Source of the DNA: CAIZGX01 sp046048875
GTDB taxonomy: Bacteria; Bacteroidota; Bacteroidia; Flavobacteriales_D; Sanyastnellaceae
Assembly: GCA_046048875.1 (NCBI GenBank)
Contig: JBJOFG010000002.1
Span: 248,001 to 312,000, forward strand
Direction of reading: 5' to 3'
DNA: 64,000 nt
The notes under the pieces were generated by a model. That model saw only the letters and a program-made list of their open reading frames with translations. It did no database searches and was not told the origin of the DNA. Positions 26,483 through 35,269 of the stretch are shown here, piece after piece (within the stretch, counting starts at the first letter, position 1; each line of letters opens with the position of its first letter). The position numbers and the translations under genes were made by a program.

Positions 26483-29098
26483 ATGGAAATTCCAAGCAAA
26501 TACTCTCCAAACGAGACGGAAGACCGCATTTACGCAATGTGGCTAGAGAAGAAGGTTTTTAAATCTACTCCAAACGATAAGCCCGCGTACACCATTGTTA
26601 TTCCTCCGCCGAACGTCACAGGAGTATTGCACATGGGACACATGTTGAACAACACCATTCAAGATTTGCTCATTCGTCGTGCGCGTATGCGCGGCTTCAA
26701 CGCATGTTGGGTGCCGGGTACCGACCACGCCTCTATTGCTACTGAAGCGAAAGTGGTTCAGAAACTTCGCAAAGAAGGAATCAAGAAATCTGATCTTTCT
26801 CGTGATGCCTTCTTGGAACACGCTTGGGAATGGACTCACAAGCACGGTGGAATTATTTTAGATCAATTGAAAAAGTTAGGGGCAAGCTGCGATTGGGATC
26901 GTACGCGCTTCACTATGGATCCGAAATACTACGAAAGCGTTATCGATTGCTTCATTGACCTTCACAAAAAAGGGAAAATCTATCGCGGCGAGCGCATGAT
27001 CAATTGGGATCCTGCTGCACTTACTGCTCTCTCAGACGAAGAAGTAATCTATAAAGAAGTGCAATCGAAATTGTATTTCTTGAAATATCAAATTGAAGGA
27101 ACTAACGAGTTTCTAACGGTTGCTACTACACGACCTGAAACCATTCTCGGCGACACGGCTGTTTGCGTGAATCCGAAAGACGATCGTTACACACACCTTC
27201 ACGGAAAGAAAGTAATTGTTCCATTGGTAAACCGAGCTGTTCCTGTGATTGCCGATGAATATGTTGAAATTGAATTCGGAACAGGTTGCCTGAAAGTAAC
27301 GCCTGCGCACGATCAAAACGACTTTATGTTGGGTGAAAAATACCAATTGGAAGTGATTAACATGATGAATGCCGACGGAACAATTTCCGAAGCAGGAGGC
27401 ATGTACATTGGACAGGATCGCTTTGCAGTTCGCGAACAAATTGCAAAAGATTTAGAAGCTGCCGGATTACTAGCCAAGACCGAAGAGCACTTGAATAAAG
27501 TGGGTTATTCAGAACGCACCGATGTGGTTATTGAACCACGCTTGTCGTTGCAATGGTTCGTAGACATGAAAGACCTGAGCAAGCCTGCTTTGGAAAACGT
27601 CATGAACGACACCATTCGTTTCTTCCCTCCGAAATTCAAGAACTCTTATCGTAATTGGATGGAGAACATCAAAGACTGGTGTATCTCTCGTCAATTGTGG
27701 TGGGGACATCGCATTCCTGCATTCTACGCGCCTGACGGAAGTTTTGAAGTGGCAAAGAATGTGGAAGATGCCATTGCTCAATACCAAGCAAAAGGTGCAT
27801 CTTGGAGCGCAAGTGATTTGAAGCAAGACGAAGACGTTCTAGATACGTGGTTCAGCTCATGGTTGTGGCCCATTAGCGTATTCGACGGATTCTATTCAAA
27901 AGAAGAATTAGACTACTACTACCCTACCGCCGATTTAGTAACTGCTCCAGAGATTATGTTCTTCTGGGTAGCAAGAATGATTGTTGCAGGATATGAATAC
28001 GTTGGAAACTTCCCATTCAAAAACGTGTACTATACCGGTATCGTTCGCGATAAGCAAGGAAGAAAGATGAGTAAATCGTTGGGGAATTCTCCTGATCCGA
28101 TTGAGCTGATGCAACAGTTCGGAGCAGACGGCGTGCGCGTGGGAATGTTGCTTTCTTCTCCTGCCGGAAACGACCTTCCATTCGATGAATCGCTTTGCGA
28201 GCAAGGAAGAAACTTCGCAAATAAAATTTGGAACGCCTTCCGTTTGGTGAAGAGCTGGGAAGAAAAGATTGACACTTCATTGGAGCAACCTGAATCTTCA
28301 GCCATTGCTGTGAAGTGGATGAACAATCGCTTCGAGCAAGTGCTTGCAGACATGGAAGACGGTTACGATAAGTTCCGTATTAGCGAAGTGTTGATGCAGA
28401 CCTACAAATTGATTTGGGACGACTTCTGCGCTTGGTATTTAGAAATGGCGAAGCCTGCATACGGAAAAGGAATCGATGCGAAAACCTACAACGACACACT
28501 TGATATTTTCAAGAATTTATTGAAAGTGTTGCATCCGTTTATGCCTTTCCTAACGGAAGAAATGTGGCAGCACATGGAATCTTGGAAGAGCGAGTCGGAA
28601 ATGATTTGTACAGCGAATTGGCCAGCAGCGAAGAGCTTCGACGCGAACATTCAGAAAGACTTTGAAGAATTTGAGCAATTGGTTACTGAAGTGCGAAACG
28701 TTCGTAAGAAGCAAAACCTGCCGAACAAAGAAGCATTGGTTGTTTCATTCATGAAAACAGCAAACAGAAATTCTTCGTTCGATGCAGCCTTCAAACATTT
28801 GTGTAATATCTCTGAATTGAATGAAGTGTCTGAAAAAATGAATCCTTCGTTCAACTTCATGGTAAATGGCGTTGAATATTTCATTCCATACACCGCTTCT
28901 GTTGACGTTGAAGCAGAGCAAGCGAAAATGAAAGAAGAGTTGGCTTACCTCGAAGGATTTTTAAAGTCCGTTGATGCAAAGCTTTCGAATGAACGCTTCG
29001 TTCAAAACGCTCCTGCTGCGGTTTTGGAAGGTGAAAGAAAGAAACAATCGGATGCATTAAGCAAGATTGCAGCCATTAAAGAACAGCTCGGGCAATAG
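26483..29098 (+). CDS. valS: Valyl-tRNA synthetase
   Basis: 871 residues from ATG 26483; the in-frame TTG at 26462 is part of the promoter element and is rejected. Class I motifs are seen as PPPNVTGVLHMGHMLN (HIGH variant HMGH) and RKMSKSLGNS. WVPGTDHASIATE is the ValRS-specific follow-on. The editing domain contains TTRPETILGDTAV. The C-terminal ~70 residues form the coiled-coil tRNA arm (QAKMKEELAYLEGFLKSV). It charges tRNA-Val and edits Thr-tRNA. It converges on an esterase gene with a 3-base gap. Confidence 0.97.
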   Translation: MEIPSKYSPNETEDRIYAMWLEKKVFKSTPNDKPAYTIVIPPPNVTGVLHMGHMLNNTIQDLLIRRARMRGFNACWVPGTDHASIATEAKVVQKLRKEGIKKSDLSRDAFLEHAWEWTHKHGGIILDQLKKLGASCDWDRTRFTMDPKYYESVIDCFIDLHKKGKIYRGERMINWDPAALTALSDEEVIYKEVQSKLYFLKYQIEGTNEFLTVATTRPETILGDTAVCVNPKDDRYTHLHGKKVIVPLVNRAVPVIADEYVEIEFGTGCLKVTPAHDQNDFMLGEKYQLEVINMMNADGTISEAGGMYIGQDRFAVREQIAKDLEAAGLLAKTEEHLNKVGYSERTDVVIEPRLSLQWFVDMKDLSKPALENVMNDTIRFFPPKFKNSYRNWMENIKDWCISRQLWWGHRIPAFYAPDGSFEVAKNVEDAIAQYQAKGASWSASDLKQDEDVLDTWFSSWLWPISVFDGFYSKEELDYYYPTADLVTAPEIMFFWVARMIVAGYEYVGNFPFKNVYYTGIVRDKQGRKMSKSLGNSPDPIELMQQFGADGVRVGMLLSSPAGNDLPFDESLCEQGRNFANKIWNAFRLVKSWEEKIDTSLEQPESSAIAVKWMNNRFEQVLADMEDGYDKFRISEVLMQTYKLIWDDFCAWYLEMAKPAYGKGIDAKTYNDTLDIFKNLLKVLHPFMPFLTEEMWQHMESWKSESEMICTANWPAAKSFDANIQKDFEEFEQLVTEVRNVRKKQNLPNKEALVVSFMKTANRNSSFDAAFKHLCNISELNEVSEKMNPSFNFMVNGVEYFIPYTASVDVEAEQAKMKEELAYLEGFLKSVDAKLSNERFVQNAPAAVLEGERKKQSDALSKIAAIKEQLGQ

Positions 29099-29101
29099 AA
29101 A

Positions 29102-29848
29102 TTATTTTTTTCGTGTTGAAATGAAATCACGAACGATTTTCTTTTCGCCGAAAGCTTTGTTCCAACTGTCGTGTTTGACATCTGGATAAGAAATGAGGTG
29201 AACATTCGTGTTCACCTTTTTTGTTGCGTTAATCATTCGAACAGAGTTTTCGTAGGGAACTACATTATCGGCCTTTCCGTGAAAGGCCCACACGGCGGTT
29301 TGCGTATTGTTCTTCGCTTGTGCAATGTCTCCACCCCCGCAAACCGGCATTGCTGAAGCAAAGCGATACGGCTGACGCGCTATGTATTCCCAAGTTCCAT
29401 AACCGCCCATGCTCAATCCAACAATGTACATGCGCGTCGTATCTATCATTCGGGTATTCCCAACCAGCGAATCGATCCCTTCCATGAGTACTTGCATAGG
29501 CCAAGTTGGATTTTTTTTCATGGTGTGATCAATCGCCTTCCAGTCGACATCGGTCCAACGCTGATCGCTTGGACATTGTGGTGCCCACAGGACGTAATGC
29601 TCCAGTCCGGCTGCCTTTAATGTTTCCATGAGAACAGGAAGTCCAACTTTTGTCTGAGCAACGTTGTCGCTTCCGCGCTCGCCAGCACCGTGTAAAAACA
29701 AAATAAAAGGCAATCGCGCTTCATAATCGCCACCTACCACATATTCTTTCAAAGGTAATTTCTTTCCATTTAAAACGAGATACTTCGCTTGCTGCGCGTG
29801 AGTTTCAGCAAGAATGAAAAAGGAAACAATGACCAAAATACCCCTCAT
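29102..29848 (-). CDS. Exported alpha/beta-hydrolase (esterase/phospholipase type)
   Basis: 248 residues, with a signal peptide ending ETHAQ. The catalytic triad is readable: GLSMGGYG (Ser nucleophile, ~143), GKADNVVP (Asp) and DVKHDSWN (His). PFILFLHGAGERG is the oxyanion-hole segment. It resembles the prolyl-oligopeptidase-like/carboxylesterase proteins of Bacteroidota. The substrate is unknown; the location should be periplasmic or extracellular, without a T9SS domain. It contains the valS terminator across the codons for KKVNTNVHL. Confidence 0.88.
   Translation of the reverse strand: MRGILVIVSFFILAETHAQQAKYLVLNGKKLPLKEYVVGGDYEARLPFILFLHGAGERGSDNVAQTKVGLPVLMETLKAAGLEHYVLWAPQCPSDQRWTDVDWKAIDHTMKKNPTWPMQVLMEGIDSLVGNTRMIDTTRMYIVGLSMGGYGTWEYIARQPYRFASAMPVCGGGDIAQAKNNTQTAVWAFHGKADNVVPYENSVRMINATKKVNTNVHLISYPDVKHDSWNKAFGEKKIVRDFISTRKK
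29197..29224 (+). terminator. valS intrinsic terminator inside the esterase gene
   Basis: AGGTGAACA (29197-29205) pairs with TGTTCACCT (29210-29218) around a TTCG tetraloop, followed by a run of T to 29223. It is a textbook terminator about 100 bases past the valS stop, entirely within the leftward esterase coding sequence. Confidence 0.9.
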
Positions 29849-29879
29849 AGAAAAGAAATTTTTGAATGGATGTGAACGT

Positions 29880-29887
29880 CAAAGATA
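29880..29887 (-). promoter_or_regulatory. Esterase -7 promoter element
   Basis: The minus strand reads TATCTTTG, an exact TAnnTTTG element, 31 bases ahead of the esterase ATG at 29848. GTTGG further upstream is a possible but poorly spaced -33. Confidence 0.5.
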
Positions 29888-29943
29888 GTATTCCAACAGA
29901 CCAACCGGAAAGGCAATCGCGTTGGAAAAAGAAAACAACTGTT

Positions 29944-30744
29944 ATGAAAACGACACGCAACCTTTTCAAAACACTCGATGAAGTGGTTTTTGAAACTCGC
30001 AACAAAATGTACGGTGCCTATACGCTTCGTAAGAACTACGGACGAAGAACGCTGCTCTCTACTGCTATTGGCGTTTGCCTCGTCTCGGGATTTCTCTTTG
30101 CGCTCACGCTCACGAATAAAGCCATTGAGAAGAAGGCGCCAGAAGTTCAATTGACGCAATTGGCCACTGTTCGTCTCGACGAAATAAAAATTCAACCTAA
30201 AAAAGAACCCAAGAAACAATCTCTTGTGCAGAAGGCCCAAGGGGGCGGCGTTGAAAACCGAACCGTGAACATAGTGGATAACACCACGAAGAAAACGAAC
30301 GTTTTCAGTCGTTTTGGTGGAATTGGTCTGGGTGGCGACGACGATGATTTCTTCGGATTTCCTGAGGATCCCCAATTCGAGGTGGACACGACTACCGTGA
30401 AAAAGAAAAAAAATAACAATTTCAAAACATTCGCTCAGTTCATGCCCGAATTTCCCGGAGGAGTCTCTGAACTTTACGAATACCTTCAGGATAATATTTA
30501 CTACCCTGAGCAAATGAAAAACCTCGGAATCGAAGGCACAGTCTATGTTTCATTCGTTATCGAAGAAGATGGCAGCATCTCTCGCGTGGCTGTTGAGCGT
30601 GGTATTGAAAACGGAGAAGAACTGAACAAAATAGCCATTAAGGCCATCCAGAAAATGCCGAATTGGATCCCCGGTCGTAGTGGAAACACCTCCGTTGCTG
30701 TAAAACAAACTATTCCTATTCAATTTTCACTGGTAAACGATTAA
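29944..30744 (+). CDS. tonB: TonB energy transducer
   Basis: 266 residues from ATG 29944 (MKTTRNLFKTLDEVV); 26 in-frame upstream codons lack a better start. NKMYGAYTLRKNYGRR is a typical Bacteroidota TonB N-terminal segment just before the single membrane helix (~38-57). A Lys/Pro spacer follows (IQPKKEPKKQS), then a Gly/Asp-rich stretch (GGIGLGGDDDDFFGFPEDP). The C-terminal domain (~175-266) contains FPGGVSELYEYLQDNIYYP and GTVYVSFVIEEDGSI. It transmits proton-motive force from ExbBD to outer-membrane receptors. No exbB or exbD is in the window. Confidence 0.93.
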   Translation: MKTTRNLFKTLDEVVFETRNKMYGAYTLRKNYGRRTLLSTAIGVCLVSGFLFALTLTNKAIEKKAPEVQLTQLATVRLDEIKIQPKKEPKKQSLVQKAQGGGVENRTVNIVDNTTKKTNVFSRFGGIGLGGDDDDFFGFPEDPQFEVDTTTVKKKKNNNFKTFAQFMPEFPGGVSELYEYLQDNIYYPEQMKNLGIEGTVYVSFVIEEDGSISRVAVERGIENGEELNKIAIKAIQKMPNWIPGRSGNTSVAVKQTIPIQFSLVND

Positions 30745-30749
30745 ATTTG
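30742..30749 (+). promoter_or_regulatory. Possible internal -7 element ahead of the small membrane protein
   Basis: TAAATTTG overlaps the tonB stop (TAA at 30742-30744) and ends 6 bases before ATG 30756. It could give the downstream three genes their own near-leaderless transcript apart from tonB. Confidence 0.42.
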
Positions 30750-30755
30750 CACCCT

Positions 30756-30971
30756 ATGCTTAAAAAGCCGCTGCTCATTAGCCAGTTGATAATGGTTTTC
30801 GTCTTCGTTGGAATGTCCGTTTTTTGTGTGGCATCTAACGCTTTAGACAACACCTTACCTGGACAAAGAAAATACTGGTTCGCACTGGTGCTCTTCTTGT
30901 ACGCGGCTATGAGAGCACGTAGGGTACAAATTGCTTGGAGAGAACTAAAATCAGAGGAAAACACAAAATGA
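30756..30971 (+). CDS. Small two-helix membrane protein
   Basis: 71 residues from ATG 30756. Two hydrophobic segments (PLLISQLIMVFVFVGMSVF and YWFALVLFLYAAMRA) are joined by a short polar loop NALDNTLPGQRK; the C-terminus is basic then acidic (RELKSEENTK). I do not recognise a named family. Small proteins of this kind occur between tonB and the PstS-like gene in related genomes, which suggests a conserved operon role. The stop TGA overlaps the next ATG (ATGA), implying translational coupling. Confidence 0.7.
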   Translation: MLKKPLLISQLIMVFVFVGMSVFCVASNALDNTLPGQRKYWFALVLFLYAAMRARRVQIAWRELKSEENTK

Positions 30972-31897
30972 AAAAAATCTTCTTCATAGCTTTTGTGGGT
31001 GCAATTCTAGCGAGTTGCGGCAATTACGATACGACGGCGCAAGGCATCTCATCGGGTGAATTGAAAATTGGCGTCGACGAAAGTTACAGCCTCATGATGC
31101 AATCTCAAATTCCTGTTTACGAGCAGGTTTATGCGAAGGCGAAAATTAAACCTACCTATTCAACGGAAGAAGAAATTATTCGTTTGCTTCTGGCAGACAG
31201 CATTCAAGCGGCTATCATCAACCGCCCGCTAAACCAAGCTGAATTGGATTTCTTCGCGTCAAAGCAACGTTTACCCGAGTCGGTAAAAATTGCTACAGAT
31301 GCTATTGCACTTATTATTCATCAGGACAATCAAGATTCTGTTTTAACCCTTGATCAAGCGAAACAAGTTCTGGGCGGACAAATAACCAACTGGAATCAAA
31401 TTAATCCTTCCAACAAAAACGGCGACATTCGAATTATTTTCGATCACAATGGATCTTGCAACGCTCGTTATGTTCAGGAGAATTTTTTGAACGGAGGTGG
31501 AATGCCTGCGAATTTCTTCGCTATGGACAGCACTGCCGCTGTGATTAACTATGTGCACGAGAATCCAGGAGCCATTGGAATTATTTCAGTGAGTTGGATT
31601 ACTGATCCGGAAGACAAGGTTACCAAGGCATTCCGCGATAAAATCGATGTTGTTGGAATATTGAACAACACCTTAACAGATCATCCGGAGCGCGTGCGTT
31701 ACCCCTTCCAAGCCTATGTGTTCGATAAGAGTTACCCATTCACCAGAGATGTCTACGCCATCCGCACAGGATTGAAGGGAACCGTGGGTACTGGCTTCAT
31801 TTCTTTCCTCAATGGAGAGAAGGGACAACTCATCATTCACAAAATGGGCATGGTTGCTGCTACGTCGCCAACAAGAGTTATTCGAATTAAAGATTAA
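30968..31897 (+). CDS. PstS-like periplasmic solute-binding lipoprotein
   Basis: 309 residues from ATG 30968; MKKIFFIAFVGAILASCG has the lipobox LASC. The fold is that of PstS-type phosphate-binding proteins: ELKIGVDESYSLMMQ, GGQITNWNQINPSNKNGDIR, SCNARYVQENFLNGG and GAIGIISVSWI. The classical phosphate-binding residues around the SGT loop are replaced here by DHNGSCNARY, so phosphate binding is uncertain. No pst permease or ATPase gene is nearby. Position in a tonB/TPR operon points to an envelope role rather than standard phosphate uptake. It overlaps the previous gene by 4 bases. Confidence 0.82.
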   Translation: MKKIFFIAFVGAILASCGNYDTTAQGISSGELKIGVDESYSLMMQSQIPVYEQVYAKAKIKPTYSTEEEIIRLLLADSIQAAIINRPLNQAELDFFASKQRLPESVKIATDAIALIIHQDNQDSVLTLDQAKQVLGGQITNWNQINPSNKNGDIRIIFDHNGSCNARYVQENFLNGGGMPANFFAMDSTAAVINYVHENPGAIGIISVSWITDPEDKVTKAFRDKIDVVGILNNTLTDHPERVRYPFQAYVFDKSYPFTRDVYAIRTGLKGTVGTGFISFLNGEKGQLIIHKMGMVAATSPTRVIRIKD

Positions 31898-31914
31898 ACC
31901 TGAAATAAGTAAAC

Positions 31915-33723
31915 ATGAATATGAAGAATCTATTCACCATCCTTGTAGCAAATGTGCTACTCCTTTCGTGCACCGCACAGAAGTCAGCGCCATTAGTAAT
32001 GGACCCTGCTTTCGATCCAATTCGTAAATCAACGTTGAACGAGCGTTATGAAAAAGCTCTTTCCGATTTGCAGAACATGCCTGCTAGTGCAGAAAAATTC
32101 GCTGTAGATGGTTTCAACTACTTGGAATGGGCATTCGACGGAAGAACCATCGACGCTTCAAAAACAGCTGAAGCGAAGCAAGCTTTCCTAGCAGGTGTGA
32201 AAGCCGATTCTCTTTTCCCGTTAAACTATGTTGGATTGGGCCGCATTGAAATGCGTGAAGGCAACGGTGGAAAAGCTGACACCTATTTCGCAAAGGCGCG
32301 TGGCATTGTGGATAACAAGAAAAACAAAGCTTCAAAAGATTTAAAATACTCAACCTACATTGCAATTGCAGCGGCTAACATAGCTGAAGATGCTAAAAAT
32401 TTAGGTGCCGCAAAACAAGTTCTTGATGCCCTTGCAGAAGTGGCTATCGAGAATCAAGCAATCGTTCTTCAATTGGGTTTAACGCTTGGAGATTACAACA
32501 GCTACAAGGAAATCAACGACCAATCGAAAGCCATTACTCAATACAACAAGTGTTTGGAAATTGATTCGAAATATGTTCCAGCGTTATACCGTAAGGCGAA
32601 GTTATACCGCGGTGCGAAAAACAACGACGAAGCTTTAAAATTCTTCAACGAAGCGATTGCTACTGATCCAACATTCGCACCTTCATACCGCGAAAAAGCT
32701 GAGCTTTTAAAAGACCGCGGACAATTTGAAGAGGCCATTGCTGCTTACGCGAAATACTTAGAATTAAACAACTCTTGTCGCGTTCAACAACGTTACGCTT
32801 CATTCTTCTATCTGACCAAAAACTTCGACCGTGCTATCACTGAGGTAACTGCAGCCATGCCATGTAACCCCGATAATCACACGCTGAATCGTGTATTGGG
32901 TTATTCCTATTTGGAATTGAAAAACTTCCAAGAAGCAAAGAACTACATGGATATTTATTTCTCTAGACAAGAAGTGAAGAACCAAGACGTATCGGATTAC
33001 GTAAACTACAGCAAAATTTGCATTGGTCTTGGCCAAGACAGCCTTGGCGTTGTTTACTTAGAAAAAGCAATTGAATTATTCCCTGAATACACAGACGGCT
33101 ACAATGAAATTGCAACGATCTACACCAACAAAGCCATTGCTTCAAAAGGAAAAGAAAACGAAGCACTTCGCATTAAACTATACAGCAAAGCAGCTGATTG
33201 GTATGAAAAGAAAATGGTGAAATTGGGTGCAGATGCAAAAGACCAATTCATTCAAGGTCAGATGTATTATTTCTCTCAGCAATATGTACTAGCCGATACA
33301 ACATTCCGCAGATGCTCGGTGCGTTATCCAGAAGCTTGGTTTTGGGTTGCTAAGTGTGAAAACAAAATTGACTTAGCTACAGTTACTGAAACAAGTCCTG
33401 CAAAGGGTTTAGCGAAGCCATACTATGAGAAAGGAATTATCCTTGTTGGACAAGATCCTGCGATTATTGAAAAGAACAAAAAGAACCTAGCTGAAGCATA
33501 CCAATACCTTGGTTTGTACTACGGAAATATGGGCGATATCAACTGCTCGAAGTCTGCTTGGAACAAGGTTCTTCAATTGGATCCAACCAATAAAATTGCA
33601 AATCAATTGTTGGTTACTCCAGAAACACTCGACCAAGAATTGGTAGCTGCTCCTGGCGATTGCCAATTGGTTGTATATCCTGAAGTTCCAAAAGAAACTA
33701 CTGAAGGAACCGAAGGAAACTAA
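31915..33723 (+). CDS. TPR-repeat lipoprotein
   Basis: 602 residues (600 if the second ATG at 31921 is used). The signal peptide ends VLLLSCTAQ, a lipobox. The rest is a superhelix of tetratricopeptide repeats: units such as QYNKCLEIDSKYVPALYRKA, FFNEAIATDPTFAPSYREKA and AYAKYLELNN follow the 34-residue TPR spacing, with more degenerate repeats to ~560. The C-terminal ~30 residues are Glu/Thr-rich. It likely scaffolds other envelope proteins. It follows the PstS-like gene by 17 bases and ends the tonB cluster; a strong terminator follows. Confidence 0.88.
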   Translation: MNMKNLFTILVANVLLLSCTAQKSAPLVMDPAFDPIRKSTLNERYEKALSDLQNMPASAEKFAVDGFNYLEWAFDGRTIDASKTAEAKQAFLAGVKADSLFPLNYVGLGRIEMREGNGGKADTYFAKARGIVDNKKNKASKDLKYSTYIAIAAANIAEDAKNLGAAKQVLDALAEVAIENQAIVLQLGLTLGDYNSYKEINDQSKAITQYNKCLEIDSKYVPALYRKAKLYRGAKNNDEALKFFNEAIATDPTFAPSYREKAELLKDRGQFEEAIAAYAKYLELNNSCRVQQRYASFFYLTKNFDRAITEVTAAMPCNPDNHTLNRVLGYSYLELKNFQEAKNYMDIYFSRQEVKNQDVSDYVNYSKICIGLGQDSLGVVYLEKAIELFPEYTDGYNEIATIYTNKAIASKGKENEALRIKLYSKAADWYEKKMVKLGADAKDQFIQGQMYYFSQQYVLADTTFRRCSVRYPEAWFWVAKCENKIDLATVTETSPAKGLAKPYYEKGIILVGQDPAIIEKNKKNLAEAYQYLGLYYGNMGDINCSKSAWNKVLQLDPTNKIANQLLVTPETLDQELVAAPGDCQLVVYPEVPKETTEGTEGN

Positions 33724-33767
33724 TTCCGACTTCTGGAAGAGTTAAGTGTTCACTTTCCTCTTTTAAT

Positions 33768-33813
33768 AACTCCCAATACTTCCTGAAAAGGAAAGCATTG
33801 GGAGTTTATTTTT
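33768..33813 (+). terminator. Terminator after the tonB-TPR cluster
   Basis: AACTCCCAAT (33768-33777) pairs with ATTGGGAGTT (33797-33806), extended inward by CTTCC with GGAAAG, and followed by TATTTTTG. It lies 45 bases beyond the TPR gene stop. Confidence 0.85.
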
Positions 33814-33816
33814 GAA

Positions 33817-33829
33817 GTACAATTTGTAC
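33817..33829 (+). promoter_or_regulatory. Palindrome GTACAA-T-TTGTAC at the rsmI operon start
   Basis: A perfect 6-bp inverted repeat with a 1-base centre ends 1 base before ATG 33831. Its TTTG ends 4 bases before the ATG, the same spacing as the -7 elements elsewhere in this window, so it may be a promoter -7 element embedded in an operator-like palindrome. A true TAnnTTTG is off by one base (TACAATTTG). Confidence 0.35.
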
Positions 33830-33830
33830 T

Positions 33831-34604
33831 ATGGAAAACGCTATGCGCTTGAAAGAACTCTCTGAAGAACTTCACACAAACATTAACGAGCTGCTTTCCG
33901 GCAATATGACGCCAGCACAGACGCAGCATTTGGTTGAATTATGCAGCGAACTCTACGAAAAACTGATTGTTCTTCGCTTCAAAGCATTCAGTGAAACAAA
34001 CACGCCAGCCGAAAAAATGCAAGCTGTTTTAGAAACAGTTGAGCCCATTAAAATAGATACCGCTCCCATTCAGACTCCAGTAGAATTGGTGAACCAAGTG
34101 AATTTGATTGATGCCATCAAGGAGGTGGAGCAGGATGTTGCACAAGATGCTACGCAAGAGGAAGAAGAAGAGGGTGATGATGAAGACATCGTTTTTCAAT
34201 TGATTCCAAACGAAGAGCCCGTTGTTGAAACACCTGTGGTTTCTATTGCGCCAGAAACTCCGAAGCAAGAAGAGCCAAAGGCTGAAGTAAAACCTCCCGT
34301 TTCGTTGAACGACACGTTCAAAGAAAATGCTACGCAACAAGCGAGCATTGCCAAAAAATTAGAGGGCTCTCCAATTAGCGATTTGAAAAAGAATATTTCG
34401 TTGAATCAACGCTTCCAATTCTGTAAAGATTTGTTCAAAGGAAACAACCAAGAGTACGAACTCATGTTAGAAAAATTGAACAATACCAATCGCGATGAAG
34501 CCATGCGTATTCTTCAAACTTTGAAAGATAAATACAGCTGGAATCCCGATTCTATGGCTGCAAAAGACTTCACCGATTTAGTGAACAGACGCTACATGGC
34601 ATGA
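33831..34604 (+). CDS. Acidic coiled protein of unknown function
   Basis: 257 residues, cytosolic. An N-terminal helical part (~1-60: LKELSEELHTNINELL) is followed by a long acidic linker (~85-150, including TQEEEEEGDDEDIVF). A conserved-looking C-terminal domain (~175-257) has SLNQRFQFCKDLFKGNNQEY and ILQTLKDKYSWNP. It is not a named family to me, although the C-terminal segment is typical of proteins found beside rsmI in Bacteroidota. Its last codons overlap rsmI by 4 bases (ATGA). No catalytic motif is visible. Confidence 0.75.
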   Translation: MENAMRLKELSEELHTNINELLSGNMTPAQTQHLVELCSELYEKLIVLRFKAFSETNTPAEKMQAVLETVEPIKIDTAPIQTPVELVNQVNLIDAIKEVEQDVAQDATQEEEEEGDDEDIVFQLIPNEEPVVETPVVSIAPETPKQEEPKAEVKPPVSLNDTFKENATQQASIAKKLEGSPISDLKKNISLNQRFQFCKDLFKGNNQEYELMLEKLNNTNRDEAMRILQTLKDKYSWNPDSMAAKDFTDLVNRRYMA

Positions 34605-35269
34605 AGCTATTCGTAGTCCCTACCCCTGTCGGAAACCTCGAAGACCTTACCCTGAGAGCCATTCGCATTTTGAAGGAATGTGATTTTATTTTGTGTGAAG
34701 ACACACGCGTTAGCGTTCGTCTTTTACATCACCTCGAATTTTCAAAACAGCTCGTGGCCTTCCACCAACACAACGAACACCACAAACTCGATCACATTAT
34801 CGAGCGCATTCAACAATCACAATCTGTTGCACTGATTTCAGATGCTGGAACCCCAGGCATTTCAGACCCTGGATTTTTGTTGGTTCGTGCATGCATTCAA
34901 AACAACATACCTGTTGAATGTCTTCCTGGACCAACCGCGTTCGTACCGGCTTTGGTGAACAGCGGACTTCCAACCGATAAATTCATTTTTGAAGGATTTC
35001 TTCCACAAAAAAAAGGAAGAGAAACGCAGCTTAAAAGAATTGCTGAAAACCCCTTCACTTCTGTTCTGTACGAGTCTCCTCACCGCATGGTGAAATGCCT
35101 TGAACAGTTAATAAAATTCTGTGGTGAAGACCGACAATGCTCTGTCTCTCGCGAAATATCTAAGAAATTCGAAGAAACCCGACGAGGAACCCTTGTTGAA
35201 CTTTTAGCGCATTTCAGCACCCACGAACCGAAGGGCGAGTTCGTAATTGTGCTAAATTCGCGTTCATGA
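34601..35269 (+). CDS. rsmI: 16S rRNA (cytidine1402-2'-O)-methyltransferase
   Basis: 222 residues. SAM-dependent tetrapyrrole-methylase fold: LFVVPTPVGNLEDLTLRAI, then CEDTRVSVRLLHH, ALISDAGTPGISDPG and CLPGPTAFVPALVNSGLP, the standard RsmI signatures. It methylates the ribose of C1402 in the decoding centre with RsmH acting on the base. ATGA overlaps on both sides (34601-34604 and 35266-35269) place it in the middle of a tightly coupled three-gene operon with lysS. Confidence 0.95.
   Translation: MKLFVVPTPVGNLEDLTLRAIRILKECDFILCEDTRVSVRLLHHLEFSKQLVAFHQHNEHHKLDHIIERIQQSQSVALISDAGTPGISDPGFLLVRACIQNNIPVECLPGPTAFVPALVNSGLPTDKFIFEGFLPQKKGRETQLKRIAENPFTSVLYESPHRMVKCLEQLIKFCGEDRQCSVSREISKKFEETRRGTLVELLAHFSTHEPKGEFVIVLNSRS

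Noticed and set aside
29845..30513. 222-codon leftward frame opposite tonB
   Set aside because: It has no recognisable domain and fully overlaps a well-supported tonB; it is a shadow frame.
30968..31897. Calling the PstS-like gene a phosphate uptake gene (pstS)
   Set aside because: There is no pstCAB nearby and the phosphate-binding loop is not clean; only the fold is claimed.
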